64,000 nucleotides of DNA from an uncultured Desulfovibrio sp. (GTDB taxonomy: Bacteria; Desulfobacterota; Desulfovibrionia; Desulfovibrionales; Desulfovibrionaceae), in NCBI RefSeq assembly GCF_944324525.1, contig NZ_CALUWS010000004.1:33339-97338 (forward strand), given 5' to 3'. A model generated the notes under the pieces. The model was given only the letters and a program-made list of their open reading frames with translations. It had not been told where the DNA came from and searched no databases. Made by a program: the position numbers and the translations under genes. Below, piece after piece: positions 38,068-46,590 of this stretch (position 1 is its first letter; each line of letters starts with the position of its first letter).

Positions 38068-39087
38068 TTACGCCCCCCGGATCAGCCAACCGGGCGAGAC
38101 AGCCGTCTCCCCGCCGGCATCCACGGCAAAGCTCGAGGCTCCATGCGCCGCCGCGCCGGCGGCCACGCCGGCGGCCGGCAACAACGACAGTCCCGTGGCC
38201 AGGGCATCCGCCAGGCTGCAGCGGGCGGCCAGCACGCTGCACGAGCGCAGACGGGAGGACGTCCCGTCGCGGGGGTCGCACAAATGCCCGGCAGGCTGCT
38301 CATAATTGCCGGACGTGGCGATGGCCTGATGACGCAAAGGCAGGACGGCGGGATACCGGCCGCGCTTTTCGGGATCCTCCACGGCGACCATCCAGGGCCT
38401 GCCGCCTTCCGTATTCCCGTGGGCCACGATGTCGCCGCCCGCATCCACCAGATGGTCGGGGCAGCCGCAGCGAAGCAGTTCGGCGGAGATGGCGTCCACC
38501 ACGGCCCCCTTGGCGACGCCGTCCAGCGTGATGCCCATGCCCTGCCGCAGCAGCCGGATACGACTGCCGTCCAGCTGGATGGCGCGGGCATCCACAAGGT
38601 CGCGTACCTCACGCGGAGCCGCCGCGTCCGCCTGCACTCCCGCAGCCATGCGCCATTGCAGGAGAGGCAGTACGCTGATGTCGAATTGCGGCGTGCGGGC
38701 GTGGATGGCGGCCGCAAGCCCCAGCAGGGAACACAGTTCGGCCGGGGCATCGGCAAGCGTTCCCTGCGCATTGAGCACGCCCAGCGGCGAAGCGCCGTCG
38801 TGACGGTCATACAGCGCGGCCAGACGGCGTCCCAGCGCCAGAGCGCGTTCCGCCGCCTCGGAGGCCTGCATCTGGCCGCATCCGGCGATCTGCACCCGCA
38901 CGAAGGTGCCCATGAAGAGCTCCGTACGCGCATAGGGGCCGGTCTCCGGCAGGGCAAGGGCCCTGACCGGCGCGGGCAGCAGACTCATGCCGGCCAGCGC
39001 GCCGCCGCCCAGCAGCAGGCCGCGCAGGAAGTCGCGCCGGTCGCAACGGGCCGCAAGGGGACGAAGAAAAGAAGAAGGCTTGGTCAT
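38068..39087 (-). CDS. apbE: FAD:protein FMN transferase ApbE, Tat-exported
   Basis: Attaches FMN covalently to threonine in proteins such as RnfG. The 339-residue precursor has a twin-arginine signal (CDRRDFLRGLLLGGGALAG). ApbE landmarks follow: FMGTFVRVQIAG, ITLDGVAKGAVVDAI, VDAGGDIVAHG and the C-terminal ALADALATGL-like stretch CSLADALATGLSLLPAAG. Normal length. The start ATG at 39087 lies six bases behind the rnfB stop; apbE closes the operon, as in other Desulfovibrio. Its natural target here is RnfG (SGATISS). The usual RnfD target site is not evident in this Rnf. Confidence 0.93.
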   Translation of the reverse strand: MTKPSSFLRPLAARCDRRDFLRGLLLGGGALAGMSLLPAPVRALALPETGPYARTELFMGTFVRVQIAGCGQMQASEAAERALALGRRLAALYDRHDGASPLGVLNAQGTLADAPAELCSLLGLAAAIHARTPQFDISVLPLLQWRMAAGVQADAAAPREVRDLVDARAIQLDGSRIRLLRQGMGITLDGVAKGAVVDAISAELLRCGCPDHLVDAGGDIVAHGNTEGGRPWMVAVEDPEKRGRYPAVLPLRHQAIATSGNYEQPAGHLCDPRDGTSSRLRSCSVLAARCSLADALATGLSLLPAAGVAAGAAAHGASSFAVDAGGETAVSPGWLIRGA

Positions 39088-39092
39088 GGGCG

Positions 39093-39977
39093 TTACTCCT
39101 GCGCAGAGGCCTGGGGGGCGGCATTGCCTGTCTGGGTGATGATCCCGGAAACGGGGCGGATCTCTTCCATGATGCCCCGCGTATAGCGGAAGATATGCCG
39201 CGGACAGCCGGCCACACAGGCCTCGTTGCACTCGCCGCCGTAGGAAAGACATTGCAGCTGGTCGATGACGATGCGGTTGTTCTCGAGCCGCACGGCCTTG
39301 GCCGGGCAGGTCTTGACGCACTTGCAGCACTTGATGCAGCCGCTGTCGCAGATGTCGGTCACGGCGCGGAGCTTGTCGCGGGTGTTGCAGTACACGGCCA
39401 CGCGGGCCCGCTTGGGCACGAGCTCCAGCACCCCGCGCGGGCAGGTCTGGACGCAGCGCCCGCAGCCGATGCACTTGCGGGCGTCCACCTGCACGAGACC
39501 GTCCACGATGCGCATGGCCTCAAAAGGACAGCCCACGACGCAGTCGCCGAAGCCAAGGCAGGAGTACCGGCAGTTGTCCACGCCGCCGCGCAGCATGGCG
39601 GCCGCCGCGCAGGAAGGCATGCCCTGGTACTGATAGCGCAGGGCCACATTGCCCGCCACCTTGTCGCAGCGGCGCAAGGACATGAGCGGCTCGGCCTCGG
39701 CCACGGTTTTGCCGGTCAGCTCGCCCACGGCGATGCTGGTCTGCGCGCCGCCGGCGCAACAGCTGTTGGCCGGGATCTTGGGATCATTGACCACGGCGGC
39801 GGCGTAGCCCTCGCAGCCGGCAAAGCCGCAACCGCCGCAGTTGGCCCCGGGCAGCACTTCGAGCACGGCCTCCACGCGCGGGTCCTCCTTGATGTAGAAG
39901 ATGCGCGAAGCCACGGCCAGCACCACCGAAGCCAGCAGCCCCAGCCCGAAAAGGATGATGATGGATGTCGTCACCAT
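39093..39977 (-). CDS. rnfB: Rnf complex subunit B (polyferredoxin)
   Basis: Membrane-anchored iron-sulfur subunit that accepts electrons from ferredoxin. The 294-residue protein has one N-terminal helix (IIILFGLGLLASVVLAVA), then the Fe-S domain with ANCGGCGFAGCEGYA. A set of ferredoxin-type motifs follows: CLGFGDCVVGCP, CIGCGRCVQTCP and CIKCCKCVKTCP. A further cysteine-rich C-terminal stretch (CLSYGGECNEACVAGCP) is more than the minimal RnfB needs. It sits between rnfA and apbE in an operon of one direction. Confidence 0.95.
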   Translation of the reverse strand: MVTTSIIILFGLGLLASVVLAVASRIFYIKEDPRVEAVLEVLPGANCGGCGFAGCEGYAAAVVNDPKIPANSCCAGGAQTSIAVGELTGKTVAEAEPLMSLRRCDKVAGNVALRYQYQGMPSCAAAAMLRGGVDNCRYSCLGFGDCVVGCPFEAMRIVDGLVQVDARKCIGCGRCVQTCPRGVLELVPKRARVAVYCNTRDKLRAVTDICDSGCIKCCKCVKTCPAKAVRLENNRIVIDQLQCLSYGGECNEACVAGCPRHIFRYTRGIMEEIRPVSGIITQTGNAAPQASAQE

Positions 39978-40020
39978 AGCAGAATCCTCATCCGCCCGCA
40001 GGCGGCGTGTTCGGACGGCG

Positions 40021-40596
40021 CTACTGCGCCATACCCTTGAAGCCCATGAAGGCCAGCGACATGAGCCCGGCCATGATCAGCGCGATGGGCGTGCCCGCCA
40101 GCGCCTTGGGCAGACGGCAGGTATCCAGACGCTCGCGGATGCCCGCCATGAGCAGCAACGCCAGCGTGAAGCCCATGCCCGAAGCCAGACCGTACAGGAG
40201 CGAGGTCATAAGATCGTATTCCTCGCGCTGCACAAGGATGGCCAGCCCCATGACCGCGCAGTTGGTGGTGATGAGCGGCAGAAAGATGCCCAGCGCCGCG
40301 TAAAGCGGCGGCACCATCTTCTTGAGGAACATCTCCACGAACTGCACCAGCGAGGCGATGACCACGATGAAGACGATGGTCTGCAGATAGCCGAGGCCGT
40401 AGGGCGCCAGCACGTATCTCTGCATGAGCCAGGTGCAGAGCGTGGAGACGACGATGACGAAGATCACCGCGCCGCCCATGCCCAGCGCCACGCTCTTTTC
40501 CTTGGAGCAGCCCAGATAGGGGCAGTTGCCCAGATACTGCGCAAGGACGATGTTGTTGACGAAGATGGCGGCAATGAACAGCTGGAAGATTTCCAT
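40021..40596 (-). CDS. rnfA: Rnf complex subunit A
   Basis: Integral membrane subunit with six helices; RnfA and RnfE form an inverted pair that holds a membrane 2Fe-2S cluster. The 191-residue protein has NNIVLAQYLGNCPYLGCSK in the first helix and LPLITTNCAVMGLAI in the fourth, which supply the cluster cysteines. Length is normal. It lies 12 bases after rnfE. Confidence 0.95.
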   Translation of the reverse strand: MEIFQLFIAAIFVNNIVLAQYLGNCPYLGCSKEKSVALGMGGAVIFVIVVSTLCTWLMQRYVLAPYGLGYLQTIVFIVVIASLVQFVEMFLKKMVPPLYAALGIFLPLITTNCAVMGLAILVQREEYDLMTSLLYGLASGMGFTLALLLMAGIRERLDTCRLPKALAGTPIALIMAGLMSLAFMGFKGMAQ

Positions 40597-40608
40597 ATCC
40601 GTCTCCTA

Positions 40609-41277
40609 TCAGTCCTTCTTGTCGAGCGAGCAGCACCCGCAGCCGCTGCAGCCCACCGGATCAGGCTCCCGAAGGCCCTTGCGCCGCGCCTGCCAGACAT
40701 TGATGACGTTCATGCCCGCCAGGATGAGCCCCAGGCAGATGAAGGCCCCCGGCGCCTGCACCATGATGCGGAACGGCTCGAAGCCCTCCCACATGACGGG
40801 CATCCCGAACCAGGTGCCGTTGCCCAGGATCTCGCGCAGCGAGCCCAGGAAGGTCAGGGACAGGGTGAAGCCCAGCCCGATGCCCAGCCCGTCGGCCACA
40901 GAGGCGGCCACGCCGTTCTTGGCGGCAAAGGCCTCGGCCCGGGCCAGGATGATGCAGTTCACCACGATGAGCGGCACGAAGATGCCGAGCTGCTGGTAGA
41001 GCGGATAGGCGTAGGCCTGCATGAGCAGCTCCACCGCCACCACCAGCGAGGCCGCGATGACGATGAAGCAGGCGATGCGCACCTTCTTGGGGATGATGCC
41101 GCGCACCATGGAGATGAGCATGTTGGACAGCACGAGGACGAAGATGACGGCCGCCCCCATGCCCAGTCCGTTATTGGCCGAACTGGTCACGGCCAGGGTG
41201 GGGCAAAGGCCCAGCACCAGCCGGAAGGGCGGCAGATCCTGCCAGAGGCCCTTGGTGAATTCATGCATGACGCTCAT
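40609..41277 (-). CDS. rnfE: Rnf complex subunit E
   Basis: Six-helix membrane subunit, homologous to RnfA. The 222-residue protein has LVLGLCPTLAVTSSANNGLGMG in helix 1 and VPLIVVNCIILARAEAF in helix 4. The soluble C-terminus ends with a cysteine cluster VGCSGCGCCSLDKKD, an extra that could bind metal. The start ATG at 41277 is set by a perfect AGGAGG seven to twelve bases upstream; a longer frame to 41298 is less likely. Confidence 0.94.
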   Translation of the reverse strand: MSVMHEFTKGLWQDLPPFRLVLGLCPTLAVTSSANNGLGMGAAVIFVLVLSNMLISMVRGIIPKKVRIACFIVIAASLVVAVELLMQAYAYPLYQQLGIFVPLIVVNCIILARAEAFAAKNGVAASVADGLGIGLGFTLSLTFLGSLREILGNGTWFGMPVMWEGFEPFRIMVQAPGAFICLGLILAGMNVINVWQARRKGLREPDPVGCSGCGCCSLDKKD

Positions 41278-41285
41278 GGTGCCTC

Positions 41286-41864
41286 CTATTTGCCCCACGT
41301 CTTGAGGATTTCAGCCTTGAGGGCCTTGTAGACGGCGGCGGCGTTGTTGACGGCCGTCACCGCGCCGGCGGAGGAGATGGTCGCCCCGGAAACGGCGTCG
41401 ATGCCGCCGCCCTGCGCCTTGAGCGCCACCGGCAGCGGCTTGCCCACGAACTGCCCGGTAAAGGCAGGCTCGGCGATGCGCATGCCGAGGCCCGGCGTCT
41501 CCTTGAGTTCGGTCGTGCCGATGCCGGCCAGGGTGTCGTCAGCCACATTGAAGCCGACCATGACGCAGACCTCGCCGCCGTAGCCCTTGCCCTTGTCCTC
41601 GATGGCCACCCCCACCAGGAGGCCGCCGCGCCGCGCCGGGAAGACGCGCACCTCCCGGCCGTCCGGCAGGCTGAAGGCCTTGCGGTCGGCGATGGGGTTG
41701 TTGTCCAGCCCGGTGAAGACCCTGTGGATGGCCGGGCCCTGCACATAGGTGAGCACCTGTTCCTCGATGCCCGGCGCCGTCACCATCTTGAGATAGGAAA
41801 GCGCAAAGCCGCTCAGGCCGCACAGGGCCGACAGCACAACGATCATGCGTAGGATATCGCCCAT
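41286..41864 (-). CDS. rnfG: Rnf complex subunit G (FMN-binding)
   Basis: Single-helix subunit with a periplasmic flavin domain. The 192-residue protein has an N-terminal helix (MIVVLSALCGLSGFALSYL) and the flavinylation motif GIDAVSGATISSAG, whose Thr is the expected ApbE target. FNVADDTLAGIGTTELKETPGLG is the common RnfG/NqrC stretch. The rnfD stop lies one base ahead of its start, so translation is tightly coupled. Confidence 0.94.
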   Translation of the reverse strand: MGDILRMIVVLSALCGLSGFALSYLKMVTAPGIEEQVLTYVQGPAIHRVFTGLDNNPIADRKAFSLPDGREVRVFPARRGGLLVGVAIEDKGKGYGGEVCVMVGFNVADDTLAGIGTTELKETPGLGMRIAEPAFTGQFVGKPLPVALKAQGGGIDAVSGATISSAGAVTAVNNAAAVYKALKAEILKTWGK

Positions 41865-41865
41865 G

Positions 41866-42819
41866 CTAGCGCACTCCGAAAGGTTTGGGACGGATCATGT
41901 CCAGAAGCGGGGTCAGCATGTTGACCAGCAGGATGGCAAAGGGCGTACCGTCCGTGTAGACGCCGTATTTGCGTATGGCCATCACCAGCCCGCCGCCGAT
42001 GAGCCCGTAAAGGAACATGGGCAGGGGCCGCGAAGGAGCATTGGCCGGGTCGGTGATCAGGAAGAAGCCGGCCAGCATCACCGAGCCGGTGCAAAGATGA
42101 TACAGAGGGGAGGCGTTGAGCACAGGGTCCGACGCATGGAAGATGGCCGCGATGCCCGCCACGCCGAGGAAGAAGCCGAGTGCCGAGTGCCAGCGCAGGA
42201 TCCCCCGCATGCAGAGCAGGGAGCCGCCCACGAAGAGCGCCCCTATCTGCCCGGCCCCGAGCCCGTTGATCTGCCGGCCCAGCAGCAGGTCCGCCAGAGG
42301 GATATGGGCGGCCTGCTCGGCCCCGAAAAATTTGAGCCGCACCAGCGGGTCCACGAACGAGGTCCCCAGCGAGGCGGCATTGGGGTCCATATGCAGGGGG
42401 AAGGAGACGAAGAGCACGGCCCAGCCCACCAGAACGGTGTTGACCGGATTGGCTCCCAGGCCGCCGAAGGCCATCTTGCCCAGAGTGATGGACGTGACCG
42501 CGCCGATGAGGACGAGCCACCACGGAGAATCCGCCGGCAGCAGGAAGGCCAGCAGCAGGCCCGAACAGACGGCCGTCAGGTCGTCCACGGCCAGCTCCCG
42601 CCCCATGAGTTTCTGGCAAAGCGCCTCCACCGCCACGCAGACGGCGATGCTCAAGGCCATGACGCGCGCGGCGGGCAATCCCCAGTTCCAGACGGCGAAA
42701 CAGACGGCGGGCAGCAGCGCCGCCAGCATGTAGAGGCTCTGCCGCCGGGTGCTGCGCCCGCAATGCCAGTACGGCGGCGCGCTCATGGCCAGCAGCACGG
42801 AAGACGACGCGGTAGTCAT
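41866..42819 (-). CDS. rnfD: Rnf complex subunit D
   Basis: Membrane subunit with about nine to ten helices. The 317-residue protein has SAPPYWHCGRSTRR at the start, TSITLGKMAFGGLGANPVNT, and ITDPANAPSRPLPMFLYG near the end, all familiar from RnfD/NqrB. The place where RnfD usually has a flavin threonine (S-G/A-AT-P-L before a Lys) reads GTSFVDPLVRLKFFG, with Asp in place of Thr, so covalent FMN may be missing. The start ATG at 42819 shares its last base with the rnfC stop (TGATG). Confidence 0.92.
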   Translation of the reverse strand: MTTASSSVLLAMSAPPYWHCGRSTRRQSLYMLAALLPAVCFAVWNWGLPAARVMALSIAVCVAVEALCQKLMGRELAVDDLTAVCSGLLLAFLLPADSPWWLVLIGAVTSITLGKMAFGGLGANPVNTVLVGWAVLFVSFPLHMDPNAASLGTSFVDPLVRLKFFGAEQAAHIPLADLLLGRQINGLGAGQIGALFVGGSLLCMRGILRWHSALGFFLGVAGIAAIFHASDPVLNASPLYHLCTGSVMLAGFFLITDPANAPSRPLPMFLYGLIGGGLVMAIRKYGVYTDGTPFAILLVNMLTPLLDMIRPKPFGVR

Positions 42820-44090
42820 CAGTTGCCTCCTTTGGCGGCGCCGGACGCGGCGTCTCCCTGTCCGACGGGTTTGAGTTCTTCCAGACGCCGGGCGGCATCG
42901 GCCTCGGCCAGCTTGTGCTTGGCCAGACGGATGTACTGCAGGACGGGACGCCGCGCGATGCAGACATAACCGCACAGGCCGCATTCCAGACACTGTTCCA
43001 CATATTCCTTGCGGGCCCGCTCATGCAGGGCGAACTCCGCATAGCGGCTCAGCAGGTTGGGGCTCAGACGGGCGGGACAGACGAGCACGCAGGCGCCGCA
43101 GTTGATGCACGGGCTGTGCCCTTCCATGACGGGCACGCTGCCCGCCTCCACCACGAAGACCCCCGTGGAGCCCTTGGTGACGCTGCGCGAGAGCTTTTCG
43201 ATGCTCTCTCCGCGCAGCGGGCCGCCGCGTACCAGCGTATCCCCGTCCCGGAGCTCGATATTGGCGAAGGCCAGCAGCTCGCCGATCATGCTGCCTTCCT
43301 TCACGATGTAGTTGCCGGAATGGGTGAAGCTGCCGATGGTGATGACCGTCTCCGTCAGCGGGAGGCCGGTCACGGCCACCCGGCCGAGGCTCCAGACGTT
43401 ATGCAGGCCCACGATGCCCACGCCCTCGGGCCGTTCCTTGCCGGTCACGGCCTTGATGACAAGGGCATTGACGCTGGCCGGGTAGTGGGAGGGCACATGC
43501 ACGATCTCCACATCATGGTGCTGGAGACGCACCTCCTTGGGCACGGCCAGCAGGATGCGCCTGGCCGGGGACAGGCGGCGCAGCATCTCCAGCCCGTTGT
43601 GCAGATTGCGCTGATGCGCGAGCAGCATGGGCTCGGCCCAGGTCACCCCGGGATCGGGATTGAGGCCGTTGATGATGAGCGTCTCGCAGTCCTGCCCGAG
43701 AGAGCCGGTATTGAGGCCCAGCCCCTTGAGGATGGGCACAAGCTCCCCGCCGCGCTCGGGCATGGTCAGCAGGTCGACCTTCTCCACGCTCTGGGCGGCG
43801 GCGCGCAGCTCTTCGTCAGGCTCCACGGCCTCCACGAAGATGGAACGCTCGTTGATCTCCGTGATCTTCCCGAAAATGGGCGAGAACACGTCCCCCTTGG
43901 CCGGAGAGGGATGCACGCCCAGCTTTTGATAGGGGTGCACCAGCGTTTTCTTGCTGATCCCCTCCAGAAGCTTGAAGCCTTCGCGGTTGAGGCGCACCTG
44001 CCGCGGGCTCGGTCCCTCGCTGAATCGCTGCGTGATGCCGTAGACCAGATGGAATCGCGGATCCGGCAGCATCTGGAAAAGTTCTTTCAT
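42819..44090 (-). CDS. rnfC: Rnf complex subunit C
   Basis: Peripheral subunit, normally the NADH/FMN site of Rnf. The 423-residue protein ends with two ferredoxin-type motifs, CINCGACVLVCPARLSP and CLECGLCGYVCIARRP. The middle contains GVGIVGLHNVWSLGRVAVTG and FTHSGNYIVKEGSMIGEL, typical of the RnfC SLBB-like part. The usual KYPQGGE-type nucleotide signature reads HYPASVN, and no glycine-rich dinucleotide loop is clear. Electron partner may therefore be the decaheme cytochrome encoded seven bases upstream rather than NADH. The start ATG at 44090 follows TGAGG. Confidence 0.92.
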   Translation of the reverse strand: MKELFQMLPDPRFHLVYGITQRFSEGPSPRQVRLNREGFKLLEGISKKTLVHPYQKLGVHPSPAKGDVFSPIFGKITEINERSIFVEAVEPDEELRAAAQSVEKVDLLTMPERGGELVPILKGLGLNTGSLGQDCETLIINGLNPDPGVTWAEPMLLAHQRNLHNGLEMLRRLSPARRILLAVPKEVRLQHHDVEIVHVPSHYPASVNALVIKAVTGKERPEGVGIVGLHNVWSLGRVAVTGLPLTETVITIGSFTHSGNYIVKEGSMIGELLAFANIELRDGDTLVRGGPLRGESIEKLSRSVTKGSTGVFVVEAGSVPVMEGHSPCINCGACVLVCPARLSPNLLSRYAEFALHERARKEYVEQCLECGLCGYVCIARRPVLQYIRLAKHKLAEADAARRLEELKPVGQGDAASGAAKGGN

Positions 44091-44097
44091 GCTTGCC

Positions 44098-44937
44098 TCA
44101 CTTCGCGGTATGACACTGGGCGCATTGCCCCTTCTTGAACGGGCCCTTGCCGGCGCTCTCGTGGCAGCCCATGCACTGCTTGTGGAAAGCGTCCATGCGG
44201 CCCAGAAGCAGCTTGTCCCCGCCCGCCTCATGGCAGACGACACAGTCGGCATAGAGCGGCGACACCTTGCTGCGCGCTTCGGCGGGCTGTTCCCGCATGG
44301 GCTTCACATCGTGACAGGACGCGCAGCCGTTGACCTTTTTGGCGAACAGATCTTCGTGGCAGGTGATGCAGCGGGCATGGACGGCATCCGCCAGATTGGG
44401 CGGCGTGCCGGGCTCGGCAGGCCTGTGCGTGGGGGCCGCTCCGGCCTCGTGGCAGTCGGCGCAGTTCTGCGGTTCGGGCTCTATCCCCGTATCCTTATGG
44501 TGGCAGTCCCGGCAATCCAGGCCCATTTCACGGGCATGGCGCTTGTGGCCCCAGTCCTTGCGGGCAAGCTCGTAGTGATGACAGGTGACGCAGGCTTCCG
44601 CGTCATAGCGGGTGACGTGCTCCTTGCGGAAGGTCTCATCAAAGGTCTGGCCGTGGCACTGGCCGCAGGGCCGTACGGCGGCAGGCTCCGGCGAGGGCGT
44701 CAGACTGTCGTGATGACAGGTACTGCACCTCATGTCGGGCAGGGCCGCATGCGCGTTATGGTCAAAAACCACGGCGCCGCCGGCATTGGGCAGCAGGATG
44801 CGCTGCGGCGAAACCGGGGCCGCCTGCGGCATGAGCAGGGGCACAGCATAGCCCCCTATGCCGAGGACGGCCAGAACCACGACCACTATGGTCACGGGAA
44901 GATAGCGTTTTTGCAAAGCCTTGCCCCTCCTTGTCAT
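44098..44937 (-). CDS. Decaheme cytochrome c of the rnf operon
   Basis: Periplasmic electron carrier held by an uncleaved N-terminal helix (YLPVTIVVVVLAVLGIGGYA). The 279-residue protein contains ten CxxCH heme sites (CSTCH, CGQCH, CVTCH, CRDCH, CADCH, CITCH, CASCH, CVVCH, CMGCH, CAQCH) and many further His for axial ligands. It is first in the rnf operon, so it probably links Rnf to the periplasmic cytochrome pool. Start choice: ATG 44937 has no clear ribosome site, while a perfect AGGAGG lies inside the next codons, nine bases before TTG 44916. The true start may be that TTG, giving a protein seven residues shorter. Confidence 0.92.
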   Translation of the reverse strand: MTRRGKALQKRYLPVTIVVVVLAVLGIGGYAVPLLMPQAAPVSPQRILLPNAGGAVVFDHNAHAALPDMRCSTCHHDSLTPSPEPAAVRPCGQCHGQTFDETFRKEHVTRYDAEACVTCHHYELARKDWGHKRHAREMGLDCRDCHHKDTGIEPEPQNCADCHEAGAAPTHRPAEPGTPPNLADAVHARCITCHEDLFAKKVNGCASCHDVKPMREQPAEARSKVSPLYADCVVCHEAGGDKLLLGRMDAFHKQCMGCHESAGKGPFKKGQCAQCHTAK

Positions 44938-45123
44938 GAATGGCGCACCCCGCCGTCATACAATGTCCCGCCGAAAGCGGAGACTCATAGGCAAACATAC
45001 CAAAACGGCAACTTTTTGTGAAGCGCTCAACCCCACAAATATGCTGCTCTTTTTTTCACATTGACGCGAATCCATCCGCGCGCCGCCGCAGGCCCTTCCG
45101 CCGGCGGCTGCCGGCGATCATCA

Positions 45124-45154
45124 AAAAGGGGACGCATGGCGGGCGCCCCCTTTT
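45124..45154 (-). terminator. Terminator of the symporter gene
   Basis: Arms AAAAGGGG (45124-45131) and CCCCTTTT (45147-45154) around a GC-rich loop; on the minus strand it ends in CTTTTTGA. The gap 44938-45180 holds the rnf operon promoter region too, but I see no convincing -35/-10 pair there. Confidence 0.75.
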
Positions 45155-45180
45155 CATCAGTACGCTGACTGCCGCACGAG

Positions 45181-46590
45181 CTAGCAGACGAAGCGCGGGT
45201 CCTTCTTCACTTCTTCTCGGACGACCTGGAAGAGCACCGGACTCAGGAAGAGGATACCGAAGAGGTTGGGGAAGGCCATGAGGGCATTGCAGGTATCGGC
45301 GATGAGCCACACCATGTCGAGGGCGATGACGGCACCCACACCCACGGCAAGGCAGTACACGATGCGGAAGGCAATCTGGGCCCTGTCGCCGAAAAGGAAG
45401 ATGACGCAGCGTTCGCCGTACACGCACCAGCCGAGGGTGGTGGTGAAGGCAAAGAGGGCCAGCGAGATGCTCACGCCGTACTCCCCGAAACCTGCCAGCG
45501 TGGATCCGAAAGCCACGGCGCTGAGCTGCCCACCATTGAGCCCGCTGCTCCAAAGGGGATCGCCGGCGGCCACACCGGCGGCCACGCCGGCGGGCAGCGT
45601 TTCGGGCACCACGGCGACCAGGATCACGAAACCGGTCATGGAGCAGACGATGATGGTGTCGATGAACACGTCCAGCATGCCGATGGAGGCCTGAACCAGG
45701 GGGCTTTCCGCCGTGGAGGCCGCATGCGCCATGGGTGCCGTGCCGAGGCCGGCCTCGTTGGAGAAGATGCCGCGGGCCATGCCCATCTGGATGGCCGTCA
45801 TAATAGTGGCGCCCACAAAGCCGCCCTGCGCCGCGGTGGGCGTGAAGGCGTCCGTCACCACCCAGAGGAAGACGGAGGGCACGCGGTCGATGTGCAGGCC
45901 GATGATGATGAGACACATGATGATGTAGAAACCGGCCATAAAGGGCACGAGCTTGCCGGCCACGGCGCCGACGCGCTTGACGCCGCCCAGCAGCACCATC
46001 ACGCACAAAATCACCAGCACCACGGCCACCAGATACTTGTTGAGGCCGAACGTGCTCACCAGGTTGCCGCACACGGCATTGGCCTGCACCATGGCGCCGG
46101 TGCCGATGCAGGCACAGGCACCGAAGATGGCGAAGCAGACGGCGAGCCAGGTCCAGTTTTTGCCAAGACCGTTCTTGATGAAATACATGGCGCCGCCCAC
46201 CCAGTTGCCGGCCGGCGTCTTTTCACGGAAATGCACGGAAAGCAGCACTTCGGAGAATTTGGTCATCATGCCCACGAGGGCCGTCACCCACATCCAGAAA
46301 AGCGCGCCGGGGCCGCCGATGGCGATGGCGGTGGCCACACCCACGATGTTGCCGGTACCGATGTCGGCGGCGATGGCGGTCATCAGGGCATTCCAGGGGG
46401 AGATTTCCCCGTGTTCGGACTTGTGGTCGCGCCCGTCCCACAGACACTTGTAGGCGCGAATCCAGTTACGGAAGGAATAGAACTTGAGACCGAAATTGAG
46501 ATACAGGCCCGTACCGACCAGCAGTACGAGCATGATGGGGCCCCAGACGATACTTTGCAATGATTTCAAAAGATCAACCAAAACTTCCAC
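45181..46590 (-). CDS. Alanine/glycine:cation symporter (AGCS family)
   Basis: Sodium-coupled importer of alanine or glycine in the inner membrane. The 469-residue protein has about 11 hydrophobic segments and AGCS landmarks: NALMTAIAADIGTGNIVGVA, GGPGALFWMWVTALVGMMTKF and GIFSNEAGLGTAPMAHAA. An Ala/Gly/Val-rich loop (LPAGVAAGVAAGDP, about residue 350) is unusual. The start is GTG 46590, set by AGGAGG five bases upstream. It is a single gene with its own terminator and a long upstream region. Na+ coupling would fit with a sodium- or proton-pumping Rnf, but that is context only. Confidence 0.92.
   Translation of the reverse strand: MEVLVDLLKSLQSIVWGPIMLVLLVGTGLYLNFGLKFYSFRNWIRAYKCLWDGRDHKSEHGEISPWNALMTAIAADIGTGNIVGVATAIAIGGPGALFWMWVTALVGMMTKFSEVLLSVHFREKTPAGNWVGGAMYFIKNGLGKNWTWLAVCFAIFGACACIGTGAMVQANAVCGNLVSTFGLNKYLVAVVLVILCVMVLLGGVKRVGAVAGKLVPFMAGFYIIMCLIIIGLHIDRVPSVFLWVVTDAFTPTAAQGGFVGATIMTAIQMGMARGIFSNEAGLGTAPMAHAASTAESPLVQASIGMLDVFIDTIIVCSMTGFVILVAVVPETLPAGVAAGVAAGDPLWSSGLNGGQLSAVAFGSTLAGFGEYGVSISLALFAFTTTLGWCVYGERCVIFLFGDRAQIAFRIVYCLAVGVGAVIALDMVWLIADTCNALMAFPNLFGILFLSPVLFQVVREEVKKDPRFVC

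Noticed and set aside
45016-45033. CRP-type site TTGTGA-AGCGCT-CAACCC upstream of rnf
   Set aside because: Only the left half matches; the right arm does not read TCAC.
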